Shown: positions 38,152 through 46,336 of the stretch, one piece after another | Layout of the letters: each line of letters begins with the position of its first letter | Numbering within the stretch: the stretch's first letter is position 1 | Origin: Akkermansiaceae bacterium | GTDB lineage: Bacteria > Verrucomicrobiota > Verrucomicrobiia > Verrucomicrobiales > Akkermansiaceae | DNA length: 64,000 bases | Assembly (NCBI GenBank): GCA_025457665.1 | Contig: JALOTY010000023.1 | Coordinates: 1 to 64,000, forward strand | Reading direction: 5' to 3' | Translations under genes and position numbers: made by a program | The notes under the pieces: model-generated | The model's database searches: none | What the model was told of the DNA's origin: nothing | Seen by the model: only the letters and a program-made list of their open reading frames with translations

Positions 38152-40527
38152 ATGAACCCCATTGCCATGCGTGTTTCCCATTCCCTCATCACTGGAATTG
38201 CCCCGTGGATTCTGCTCTTTCCAGCGACTCAGGCTCTCGCTGCGGAGCCGCTGAAAGCAAAGTCCGTTGCGGCGAGTTCGGAAATGGCCGGACATCCCGC
38301 TTCAAAGGCGCTCGATGGTGCCACGGACGATGGATCCCGATGGGTCAGTCGTGCTTCAGATGATCCTGCCTGGCTGGTCGTGGAGTTCGCGTCGCCGCAA
38401 AAAATCGCAGGGATGCATCTCTATACCGGTTACCAAAGCTCCTCCGCGATCACGGACTTCGAGGTGCAGATGGACCAGAAGGGGAAATGGGTCACGATTC
38501 CATCCTCCGTCACTTCGGGAAACACCGCGGTCGCGCTCTCGCTTCCATTCGATGCGACGATGCAGGTCGAGACGACCAAGTTGCGTCTGTGGATCACGGG
38601 AACCCATCAGAAGGTCGCCCGGGTCAAGGAGTGGGTTCTCTGGCCCGGCGAGCCGGGTGCGGTTCCTGGCCTTCCCAAAAACGACCCCGGGGGACTGGTC
38701 TGCAGGATTCCCCACACGGAAATCTTGCCGCTTTACCTGAACCAGAGCGGTTTCAATACCGGCAAGCCCAAGCGCTTCACAGCGCCAACCTTGGCCGATG
38801 GGACGGCCTTTGAAGTCCGGCCATCGGATGGGGGCAGCGCGGTCTTCAGAGGGAAGATCAGCGGTGGAAAAGGCGACTTCAGCGCGTTCGAGCCCGGTGA
38901 TGACAGGGAATATGTGGTGGCTGCCGGGGATCTTGTCTCCGTGCCTTTCCGTGTCGCCCCATTCCTTTTCGAACGTTCTCTCTATCAGAATGCAGTCAAT
39001 TTCATGATCGATAGCCGCCACTATGTCGGGAACGATCGCAATCGCTGCAACGGCTCGTTTGGCTGGCGCGACGACCATCATTTCGGATGGGAACTTCACA
39101 CCCTGGTGCCTCAGTATCTCTCGAATCCTGCGGCGTATGAATCCATGCCGCGTCAGGTGAAATACGAGAAAGCCAGTGACCCGAAGCTCTGGGGAGCCCT
39201 TGAACCCTACAGAGAGGATGCTCCGGACATCGTGAAGCTGATTCATTGGGGCGCGGATGTGATCGTCACCCAGAAAGTGACCCATGAACACCTCAAGGCA
39301 CAATTGGCCTACTTCCTTTATGCGTGGCCGGTCCTTGAACCCTGGCTGCCCAGGCAGAACTATGAAGTCGTCTCCGAGTTTGCCCACAGAACCTGGGCGG
39401 AGGCGTCCAAGGATCACTCCTATCCTTACGATGAAAGCCCCGAGCACAATCTCCTCGCACTGAAGACGAAAGTCGGCTCCACCAAAGGTTCCTACCCCCC
39501 GGGATTTTCGGTTGAACCGAACCTCCTGATGCATGAAGTCGCCCTCCGAGAGGAAAGAAAAGATGCGGCTAGATATCTCGATGCCGCCACACGCCAGGTC
39601 GAGTGGATGGTGAAGAATCTCGATTGGAATGATCCTCAAGTCACCAAGGGCCAGAGGATGAGCGAATTCATCACGATGACCGGGCTTGCCCATTACCTCC
39701 GCCGCCATCCCGACAAGGCGCCCGCCGGACTTCAGAAAAAGATCGAGGAATGGGCCGAGGTGGCGGTTCGTCGTTCAAAGAACATGTGGGATTTCCGCAA
39801 GCTCGATGACAAGGACCGGTGGACGCCGATGGGGGAAAAACCCCAGATGTGGAATGAACCGGGAAATATCACCGGTTTTCCCGCTGCTCTCCTTGCCGCC
39901 CGAGAGTTTGTGAGACCCCAACTCCAGGCCCAATTGGATGTCCTCATCTGGTCGCATATCGATAACTTCTTTGGTCGCAATCCCGTGGGTCGGCACTTCT
40001 GCTTCCATGCGCCCCGGGAAATCAAGGGGGTCGAATACGGCTGGTTCAATCGTTATCCAGGCGGGATCGGCAGGTTGGCGAAGGCACGCTTTGTGATCGA
40101 TGGTGCACCGAAAAATCAACACTATCCCCATCACCCCGAAGTGGGCAATGTGGGTTGGACCGAAGGATGGATCCAGTTCAATACGCCGCTCAACCTCAGT
40201 TTGGCCTATCTCGCCTGGTCGGAACTGAAAATGGAGGTCAAGGCAGAGGCCGGGAAGCTTCATGTCAGGCTGGAAGGACCGCTGAATTTCGACGACGAGA
40301 AAACCGAAGCCGCACGCGTTGAAGTGACCTCAGGACTTTGGGACAGAGAAGGTCTGACCCTGAAGGAAACCACGCCGGATAGCGGGGTGTTTGAAGGGGA
40401 CATCGTCCTCCAGCCCGATGGGGAAAGACAGGATGGTGATCAATCGGTCCAGTTCCGTTCGGGAACTTTCATCAAGGTCTCGTATGGATTCGGATATCTT
40501 GGTCAAAGTGCCGTGGTGAAACCCTGA
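38152..40527 (+). CDS. exported GH9-like glycosidase with discoidin domain
   Basis: The 791-residue protein has a signal peptide (hydrophobic SLITGIAPWILLFPATQALA, cleavage near residue 30). A discoidin-type carbohydrate-binding domain follows (about 35-170; MAGHPASKALDGATDDGSRW). Then a short Ig domain like the N-terminal domain of GH9 cellulases (about 192-280; LYLNQSGFNTGKPKRF) precedes a large alpha-helical domain (about 285-700) that looks like a six-hairpin glycosidase. The canonical GH9 DAGD motif is not visible; GWRDDHHFGWE may occupy its place. The end has the ETTPDSGVFEGDI motif of a small beta domain. Substrate is unknown. It is first in the plus-strand run and lies five bases before the next gene. 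Confidence 0.7.
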   Translation: MNPIAMRVSHSLITGIAPWILLFPATQALAAEPLKAKSVAASSEMAGHPASKALDGATDDGSRWVSRASDDPAWLVVEFASPQKIAGMHLYTGYQSSSAITDFEVQMDQKGKWVTIPSSVTSGNTAVALSLPFDATMQVETTKLRLWITGTHQKVARVKEWVLWPGEPGAVPGLPKNDPGGLVCRIPHTEILPLYLNQSGFNTGKPKRFTAPTLADGTAFEVRPSDGGSAVFRGKISGGKGDFSAFEPGDDREYVVAAGDLVSVPFRVAPFLFERSLYQNAVNFMIDSRHYVGNDRNRCNGSFGWRDDHHFGWELHTLVPQYLSNPAAYESMPRQVKYEKASDPKLWGALEPYREDAPDIVKLIHWGADVIVTQKVTHEHLKAQLAYFLYAWPVLEPWLPRQNYEVVSEFAHRTWAEASKDHSYPYDESPEHNLLALKTKVGSTKGSYPPGFSVEPNLLMHEVALREERKDAARYLDAATRQVEWMVKNLDWNDPQVTKGQRMSEFITMTGLAHYLRRHPDKAPAGLQKKIEEWAEVAVRRSKNMWDFRKLDDKDRWTPMGEKPQMWNEPGNITGFPAALLAAREFVRPQLQAQLDVLIWSHIDNFFGRNPVGRHFCFHAPREIKGVEYGWFNRYPGGIGRLAKARFVIDGAPKNQHYPHHPEVGNVGWTEGWIQFNTPLNLSLAYLAWSELKMEVKAEAGKLHVRLEGPLNFDDEKTEAARVEVTSGLWDREGLTLKETTPDSGVFEGDIVLQPDGERQDGDQSVQFRSGTFIKVSYGFGYLGQSAVVKP

Positions 40528-40532
40528 GAATC

Positions 40533-42524
40533 GTGAATGATATGGAATTCCGATCGGCAGTTCTATCAGGCGGGAGGAAGTCGATAGGGCAAACCTGTCT
40601 TCTCCGATGCCTCGCGCTTGGGTGCGGCGCATGGCTGTTTTCCGGGCTCATGCTGGTTGCGCAGGAAACCCCGGCCCGCCTCGACGGGGACACCCCTGCC
40701 GAGAGAGCAGCAGCGATGGTGCGCTGGGTGGCAACGATACGACCCGCGGCCAAAGACGAGCAGAATCCCAAGGCTTCGGCACCCTGTTATGCCGCGCGGC
40801 TGGTTCTTGGAATCGACCTGCCATACGCGCTCGCCAAGTTGGATGCCGCTGCTTCGCATCGCCTGGCGATGGGAAGAGACCGCATCGAACAGTGGAAAAA
40901 GTATGAAGCTGCAAAAGACAAGACCGGTCTTCGAAGGCCGGGTCCGGCCCTGGATCCCTTTGATAAGGTCGCGCTGATCAACACCTACTTCCTCGGCAAG
41001 TCGAGGATTCCGGCCGCCACCGCCGCCAAAATCCGCGACTATGTGGCGCTCTATGATGATCACAAGGAGCTCCAAGGCTATGCCCGCGGCGCATGGAACT
41101 ACAAATTGATGCTCGATGCCTCCGGCTTCCTTGCCGCCGAGGAATGGCCGGATTTGGTGGACCGCTCGGGCCTCGATGCCAGCCAGATCAAGGAAGCAAC
41201 CCGCGCCCGACTTTTCGCCGGTTTTTCGGAGATCACGGGGAAAAATTTCAGCGAGTACGGGGCCACCATTTACAACGGCGTGAATTTGTCGGCCATCCGC
41301 ATGCTGGTCGAATTCGCCCGTGACCCGGAAATGCGGAAGCGTGCAACGATGACACTTGATGCCATGCTTCTGGATATCGCCTGCACCTGGAACCAAGGAT
41401 ACAATATCGGCTCGGCATCACGGGCGAAGTACTGGTATTCCTCGGATACTGGCTTGGAAAGCATGGCTTCCACCGCCGCAGCCGCATGGATTCACTTCGG
41501 CGCGGTCCGCTCCATCAACACTTCCGGTCTTGGCTGGAACCATGGTTTTTGGATGGCACCACCGGGTCGATACAAGGCACCGGATTTGGTGATCATGGTG
41601 GCCCGGGAAAGATCCCGTCCTTTTCTCACCCGCTCCCATATTGCAGCCATGGGACGGGCGAATGTGCACCGAATGACCTGGCATACGCCCACCTACAGTC
41701 TGGCGAGCCAGTGGGACCAGCCTGGAGATCCCACTTCCGGGCTCTATAAGGAATCCCGGCGACACATGCTCAAATGGATTTCCGACAAGCCCTCTTCGAC
41801 ATTCATCGTGGGAATGGAAAATCCCCATCGTCCCTACAACCTCGGGGAAAAACGCGCCAATGCTCTGGGCTACGGGGAAAACGGCTTCAGTCAATACATG
41901 CAGCACCGCGGAACCTTGCTGGGCCTCTACGCGGTGCCGGAACAGGTCAAGGTTCGCCACCATGTCTTCGACTATCCTTACTTCAAGATGTACGCTCCAT
42001 TTCCGGTGACGGGCAGCATCCGCAAACGGATCGAGCGCGATGGCTGGGTATTCTGTCACAACGGGTCGATGCTGATGGGCTTCCATTGCATCCAACCTTG
42101 GAAATGGGGCAAGCGTTGGGGGCAACATGACATGCTGTGGTGCGAGGCAAGGCGCAACGGGTGGATCCTCGAAACCGCTCCACTCGCGTCTTATGCCGGC
42201 GGCGGAGTGGACGCGGAATTGGACCGCTTCGCCCGCGCGGTGCTGGAAAAGACACGGATAAAAACCGATGGAATCGATTCCCCGTCACCCACTCTGGCCT
42301 ACCGCAACCTCGAGGGCGATGTGCTTGAGTTCCGCTGGCAAGCTCATGCGGAAGCCTATGCCGATCACATGAAAGTGAATGGCAAGCCCATCGTCTTCGA
42401 TTCCTCCCAACTCCATCGAAATCCGTGGGTTGCCCAAAAAGTCGGCGGGCCACTGCACATCCGGTTGGGACCTCGTCGCCTGGTTCTCGATTTCGAGACC
42501 TGGACGAAAACCGAAACGCCCTGA
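40533..42524 (+). CDS. uncharacterised exported protein, homologous to N-terminus of the giant protein
   Basis: The protein has 663 residues with a hydrophobic export segment (about 23-42, LLRCLALGCGAWLFSGLMLV). I do not recognise the family. The body is largely helical with aromatic clusters (WNHGFWMAPPGRYKAPD, GWVFCHNGSMLMGFHCIQPW), as in heparinase/lyase-type alpha-toroid enzymes. It aligns with residues about 25-590 of the protein starting at 51453, for example QHRGTLLGLYAVPE / QHEGTIAGIFNIPA, RRNGWILETAPLASY / KRGYAVECASLDEY and HRNPWVAQ / HESPWARQ. Placement among glycosidases and right after the GH9-like gene suggests a polysaccharide-degrading enzyme. Confidence 0.6.
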   Translation: MNDMEFRSAVLSGGRKSIGQTCLLRCLALGCGAWLFSGLMLVAQETPARLDGDTPAERAAAMVRWVATIRPAAKDEQNPKASAPCYAARLVLGIDLPYALAKLDAAASHRLAMGRDRIEQWKKYEAAKDKTGLRRPGPALDPFDKVALINTYFLGKSRIPAATAAKIRDYVALYDDHKELQGYARGAWNYKLMLDASGFLAAEEWPDLVDRSGLDASQIKEATRARLFAGFSEITGKNFSEYGATIYNGVNLSAIRMLVEFARDPEMRKRATMTLDAMLLDIACTWNQGYNIGSASRAKYWYSSDTGLESMASTAAAAWIHFGAVRSINTSGLGWNHGFWMAPPGRYKAPDLVIMVARERSRPFLTRSHIAAMGRANVHRMTWHTPTYSLASQWDQPGDPTSGLYKESRRHMLKWISDKPSSTFIVGMENPHRPYNLGEKRANALGYGENGFSQYMQHRGTLLGLYAVPEQVKVRHHVFDYPYFKMYAPFPVTGSIRKRIERDGWVFCHNGSMLMGFHCIQPWKWGKRWGQHDMLWCEARRNGWILETAPLASYAGGGVDAELDRFARAVLEKTRIKTDGIDSPSPTLAYRNLEGDVLEFRWQAHAEAYADHMKVNGKPIVFDSSQLHRNPWVAQKVGGPLHIRLGPRRLVLDFETWTKTETP

Positions 42525-42717
42525 CCCGCGTCACCGCGCGCGGTCGATTCGCTTGCACGAACCGGACCCGGATCAATATGCATGCAATCCCGGGATAAAG
42601 TCCATGGTTTGAAAGCTTGTGGGCGCTTAGGTTGAACGCGCCTTGGATGCTTTCCGCCATTCTCCCTTCTTCCCTTGCACCTCTTTCACGCACGTCCGTA
42701 AAGAAGGTCGGGATTGC
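42525..42717. other. 193-bp spacer with a perfect 12-bp palindrome
   Basis: ACCGCGCGCGGT at 42533-42544 is perfectly palindromic and sits just after the previous stop. It could help end transcription or bind a regulator, but its alternating GC core makes chance plausible. The remainder holds nothing I can name. Confidence 0.3.
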
Positions 42718-43353
42718 ATGCCAAGGATGGGGTGGACCCGCCTTCTGTGTCTGATGCACTTCATCGGCGTCGGGAGTGCCGCCGTCCAGACCCTTGAAAT
42801 CGCGTCGGCAGACTTCGATTTCGTCAAGCGCGTGAACTACGGAAGCTCTGCGGTCTTTATCGGTGATTTCGACCAATGGAGCGTTCATGCCAACGGCGAC
42901 TCCAACAGTGCCCGGCAAACCTGGCTCCGAATGGGCAACGCGGTGAAGCGCGTCACGGCCGGTCGCGAGTTGATATCGGCAAAGCTGAACTTTGAAAACG
43001 GGACCGAGGGCACTTCCCCCGCGAGGGCTTTTCTTTCCCGCATCCCCCTGGTCGTCACCGCAGAGGCGGATCGGATGACCTTGGATGGTCAGCAGTCCTA
43101 TCCCAGTCCTCCCGGATCTCCCGAATCATTTTCACAATATCTGTTGGGTCCGCTGAAACTCGATCTGGATGAGAAGGGTTCGGGATCGGTGGATGTCACG
43201 GAGTGGGTCAGAAAAAACTGGTATGAGGTCTGGTTCCTGACGGCTTCATCCGCGGCGGACGGAGGGAAGGTGGATGAGATCGGTGGAGCGAATTGGTCCG
43301 CACGATGGCATTGGAAATCTCTTGGCGTTTCCCGACCTTCCATCCCATCATGA
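42718..43353 (+). CDS. small exported protein, DNRLRE-like
   Basis: The 211-residue protein starts at the ATG at 42718, chosen because a GAAGGT element lies 11-16 bases before it and it gives a normal signal peptide (WTRLLCLMHFIGVGSA, then AVQTLE). The mature part is one beta-rich domain. It begins with an ASADFDFVKRVNYGSSAVF segment, has ELISAKLNFENG in the middle and SVDVTEWVRKNW near the end. This order (uncovered edge, LxF strand, DVTxWV) is that of DNRLRE/jelly-roll domains attached to polysaccharide-degrading enzymes. Here it stands alone, 12 bp before the GH141-like gene, so it may be a binding partner. Function is unproven. Confidence 0.55.
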   Translation: MPRMGWTRLLCLMHFIGVGSAAVQTLEIASADFDFVKRVNYGSSAVFIGDFDQWSVHANGDSNSARQTWLRMGNAVKRVTAGRELISAKLNFENGTEGTSPARAFLSRIPLVVTAEADRMTLDGQQSYPSPPGSPESFSQYLLGPLKLDLDEKGSGSVDVTEWVRKNWYEVWFLTASSAADGGKVDEIGGANWSARWHWKSLGVSRPSIPS

Positions 43354-43365
43354 CTTGACGATCCG

Positions 43366-46185
43366 ATGAAAAACCAATTTCACCGCTCCCCCAATGCTGA
43401 GAAATCAAGATCCCTTGCTAAACGCGGATCTTCCGGGCTCCGAGCGCTGATAATCCCTTTGGGACTTTTGGCAACCATCACAGATCTCGCGGCTGTCGAC
43501 CTCCATGTCGACCCCGGGCACAGTGGAGAAGCGACTGGGTCGGCGGATTCGCCGTTTTCCACCCTTGCTGCTGCTCGTGATGCAGCAAGGAAGTGGGCGG
43601 GCAAAGAGGCGGTGACCATTCACGTTGCCGACGGGATTTACTACCTGCCTGATACCTTCGTGCTCGGCCCTGAGGATTCCGGATCTAAAGATCATCCGAT
43701 CATCTATCAGGCCGTGAATGAGGGCCAGGCGGTCATCAGTGGTGGAATCAAACTTGATCTCGAATGGAAGAAGGGCCCTGGAGCTTCATTCGTGGCCGAC
43801 ACTCCGGAAGGCCTCGAACTGGATCAGCTCTTTGTCGAAGGCAAGCGACAACGGATGGCACGCTACCCGGATTTTGATCCGTCAAAGGTCACCGCAGCTT
43901 ACCAGGGGTATGCCGCGGATGCATTTTCGGTCGAGCGGTCATCGGGTTGGAGGAATCCAGTAGGTGCCTACATTCATGCCATGCACAAGGCGCGATGGGG
44001 TGGATATCATTACCGGATCACAGGGAAAAATCCCGACGGTTCAGTCGCCTACGAGGGGGGCTGGCAGAACAACCGCCAAATGGGCATGCACGGCGACTTC
44101 CGAATGGTGGAAAATGTTTTCGAGGAACTGAATGCTCCAGGCGAATGGTTCCATGATGTGGGTTCTCGCAGGCTTCATCTCATTCCTGAATCGGGAGTGG
44201 AAGTCTCCAAGGCAAAAATCGAAGCGGTCCGACTCCGGCATCTGATCGAGTTAAAGGGAAGTATTTCGGAGCCGGTTCGGTGGGTTCAGTTCCGCGGGTT
44301 TTTATTCCGACATACAGCCCGCACTTTCATGGAGACCAAGGAACCACTCCTCCGATCGGACTGGACCATCTATCGAGGGGGCGCATTGCTGATCAGTGGG
44401 GGTGAGGATATCGAAATCCTCGACTGTGAATTCGACCAGCCCGGCGGCAATGCCATTTTCGTCAACAACTACAACCGCAGAGTCCGTATCAAGGGATGCC
44501 ACATCCACAATGCCGGCGCCAGTGGAGTCTGTTTCGTCGGGGATCCTGCGGCCGTGAGAAATCCTCTGTTCGAATATGGACAGACCCACGACCTCAGTAA
44601 GATTGACCGCACTCCCGGCCCGAGAACGGAGAACTACCCCGCAGATTCGGTGGTCGAGGACTGTCTCATTCACGGTATAGGCCGAGTCGAGCGCCAGCCT
44701 GCCGGGGTGCAGATTTCCATGGCTCGCCGAATCACGGTTCGCGATGTTTCAATTTACGACTGCGCGCGGGCCGGAATCAATATCAGCGAAGGCACCTGGG
44801 GCGGCCATCTCATTGAGCGATGCGATGTCTTCGACACGGTTCTTGAGACCCATGATCACGGTTCCTTCAATTCCTGGGGGCGGGATCGCTACTGGATCAG
44901 CAACCACCGTGGGATTTCGGAGCCGGAGGTCAAAAGGGATCCCAACCTGCCGTTCCTTGATGCGATGGAGCTCACCGTGATTCGGGACAGCCGATGGCGT
45001 TGTGATCACGGTTGGGATATTGATCTCGATGACGGATCTTCCAACTATGAAATTTACAATAACCTGATGCTGGCCGGGGGGCTCAAGCTTCGGGAGGGCT
45101 ACGGCCGGAGGGTGCACAATAACATTCATGTGAATAATGCTCTCCACCCCCATGTCTGGTTCGATGAAAGCGGAGATCGTTTCAGCCGCAACATTGTCAT
45201 GGCAGCACAGGCACCTATTGGCCAACCGGAAGGGTGGGGCAGGGGAGTCGATGGCAATCTCTTTGCGTTTGAGCAGGATCTGGAGAAGAGCCGGGGTTTC
45301 GGTTCTGATTCGGGTTCGCTCAGTGGAGATCCGATGTTTATCGATCCCGAGGTGGGTGACTTCAGGGTCAAGGCCGGATCGCCCGCATTTGCCCTTGGAT
45401 TTGAGAATTTCCCCATGAATCAGTTCGGGGTAAAGAAACCCAGATTGAAAGCCCTCGCACGCACCCCGGAGATCCCTCCGTTGAGGCGTGTGCGCGGGCC
45501 TTCCAGTAATATTCCTGCGATTCGTTTCATCTGGCTTGGTGCCCGCCTTCATAGCCTGCAAGGTGAAGAGTTTTCCGCTTTTGGTGTCAGCAAGGAGGAA
45601 GGCGGTGTCCAACTCGTCGACGTCCCTGAGGGGTCGGTGGCCTCCGTGGCGGGACTTTTGAAAAATGATCTCATTCAGGGCATCAACGGCGAGAAAGTCA
45701 GTAACACGAATCAGCTGATGGCGAGTCTATTGAAGCTTGGTTCAGGCTCGATTAGGCTCCGTCTGATCCGCAACCAAAGTCCTCTTGATCTACAGCTCTC
45801 AGGGCAACCCTTCACCACTGCGGAAACCTCATCGGAACCGGATGGATTTCGGAAGCTGATACCGCAATCGGGCTCAATGGTCCGAGTTTTGTCCAATACC
45901 GAGGTCAGCAATCACCCGATTGAGAGCCTGATCGACGGTGAGATTAACCATGGTTACGGGGCCGTGTTCGCCAATGGGGTGAGTGACGGTGCCTTCCTGA
46001 TCGATCTTGGGAGGGCACGTCCGATCCAGTCCCTGAGTGCCTGGTCCTTCAACCAGAATGGCAATCGTGGGAGACAGATCATTTCTTTCTATGGGAGCAA
46101 CTCGGCAACTGAGCCAGGCTGGGCACTGCTTCTGCCATACGAGCCGCTGCTGGCAAGGATCTTGGGTCCTATCGGTGGATTCTGA
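43366..46185 (+). CDS. GH141-like beta-helix hydrolase with PDZ and truncated galactose-binding domain
   Basis: The protein has 939 residues with an export signal (IIPLGLLATITDLAA, about residues 29-43). Residues about 45-700 form a right-handed beta-helix typical of GH141 (alpha-L-fucosidase/xylanase) and related families: GSADSPFSTLAAARDAAR, RYPDFDPSKV, GGNAIFVNNYNRRVRIKGCH. A PDZ domain follows (about 735-805; FSAFGVSKEEGGV, VPEGSVASVAGLLKNDLI), an unusual addition. From about 840 a discoidin-like domain starts (NHPIESLIDGE, GSNSATEPGW) but ends abruptly after GPIGGF. The missing part is readable in another frame up to 46280, so the gene has lost one base near 46111-46160 or the assembly has. 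It precedes GH78 and GH29 genes in the same direction. Confidence 0.7.
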   Translation: MKNQFHRSPNAEKSRSLAKRGSSGLRALIIPLGLLATITDLAAVDLHVDPGHSGEATGSADSPFSTLAAARDAARKWAGKEAVTIHVADGIYYLPDTFVLGPEDSGSKDHPIIYQAVNEGQAVISGGIKLDLEWKKGPGASFVADTPEGLELDQLFVEGKRQRMARYPDFDPSKVTAAYQGYAADAFSVERSSGWRNPVGAYIHAMHKARWGGYHYRITGKNPDGSVAYEGGWQNNRQMGMHGDFRMVENVFEELNAPGEWFHDVGSRRLHLIPESGVEVSKAKIEAVRLRHLIELKGSISEPVRWVQFRGFLFRHTARTFMETKEPLLRSDWTIYRGGALLISGGEDIEILDCEFDQPGGNAIFVNNYNRRVRIKGCHIHNAGASGVCFVGDPAAVRNPLFEYGQTHDLSKIDRTPGPRTENYPADSVVEDCLIHGIGRVERQPAGVQISMARRITVRDVSIYDCARAGINISEGTWGGHLIERCDVFDTVLETHDHGSFNSWGRDRYWISNHRGISEPEVKRDPNLPFLDAMELTVIRDSRWRCDHGWDIDLDDGSSNYEIYNNLMLAGGLKLREGYGRRVHNNIHVNNALHPHVWFDESGDRFSRNIVMAAQAPIGQPEGWGRGVDGNLFAFEQDLEKSRGFGSDSGSLSGDPMFIDPEVGDFRVKAGSPAFALGFENFPMNQFGVKKPRLKALARTPEIPPLRRVRGPSSNIPAIRFIWLGARLHSLQGEEFSAFGVSKEEGGVQLVDVPEGSVASVAGLLKNDLIQGINGEKVSNTNQLMASLLKLGSGSIRLRLIRNQSPLDLQLSGQPFTTAETSSEPDGFRKLIPQSGSMVRVLSNTEVSNHPIESLIDGEINHGYGAVFANGVSDGAFLIDLGRARPIQSLSAWSFNQNGNRGRQIISFYGSNSATEPGWALLLPYEPLLARILGPIGGF

Positions 46186-46280
46186 TGCAGACGGCCCCAC
46201 TCACAGGGATCTTGGAAAACACCTCTTGGCAGGAGATCTCTGTAGAAACGGCTCCGAGCACCGGAGAATCGACTCGATGA
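46150..46280 (+). pseudogene. frameshifted C-terminal remnant of the GH141-like protein
   Basis: In the frame two bases on from the upstream gene the translation reads GKDLGSYRWILMQTAPL and then ENTSWQEISVE, stopping at 46278-46280. Both stretches are the usual closing strands of a discoidin/galactose-binding domain, exactly what the upstream protein lacks. The frame relation fits loss of one base upstream. Confidence 0.7.
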
Positions 46281-46336
46281 TTCCATCCAAGTAAAATTTC
46301 GTAATTATTAAGACATTTGAACCCACTGTCCCATCG

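Noticed and set aside
46100..46165. Programmed -1 ribosomal frameshifting in the GH141-like gene
   Set aside because: No X-XXY-YYZ slippery heptamer with a downstream pseudoknot is visible in the overlap, so simple base loss or sequencing error is the better explanation.
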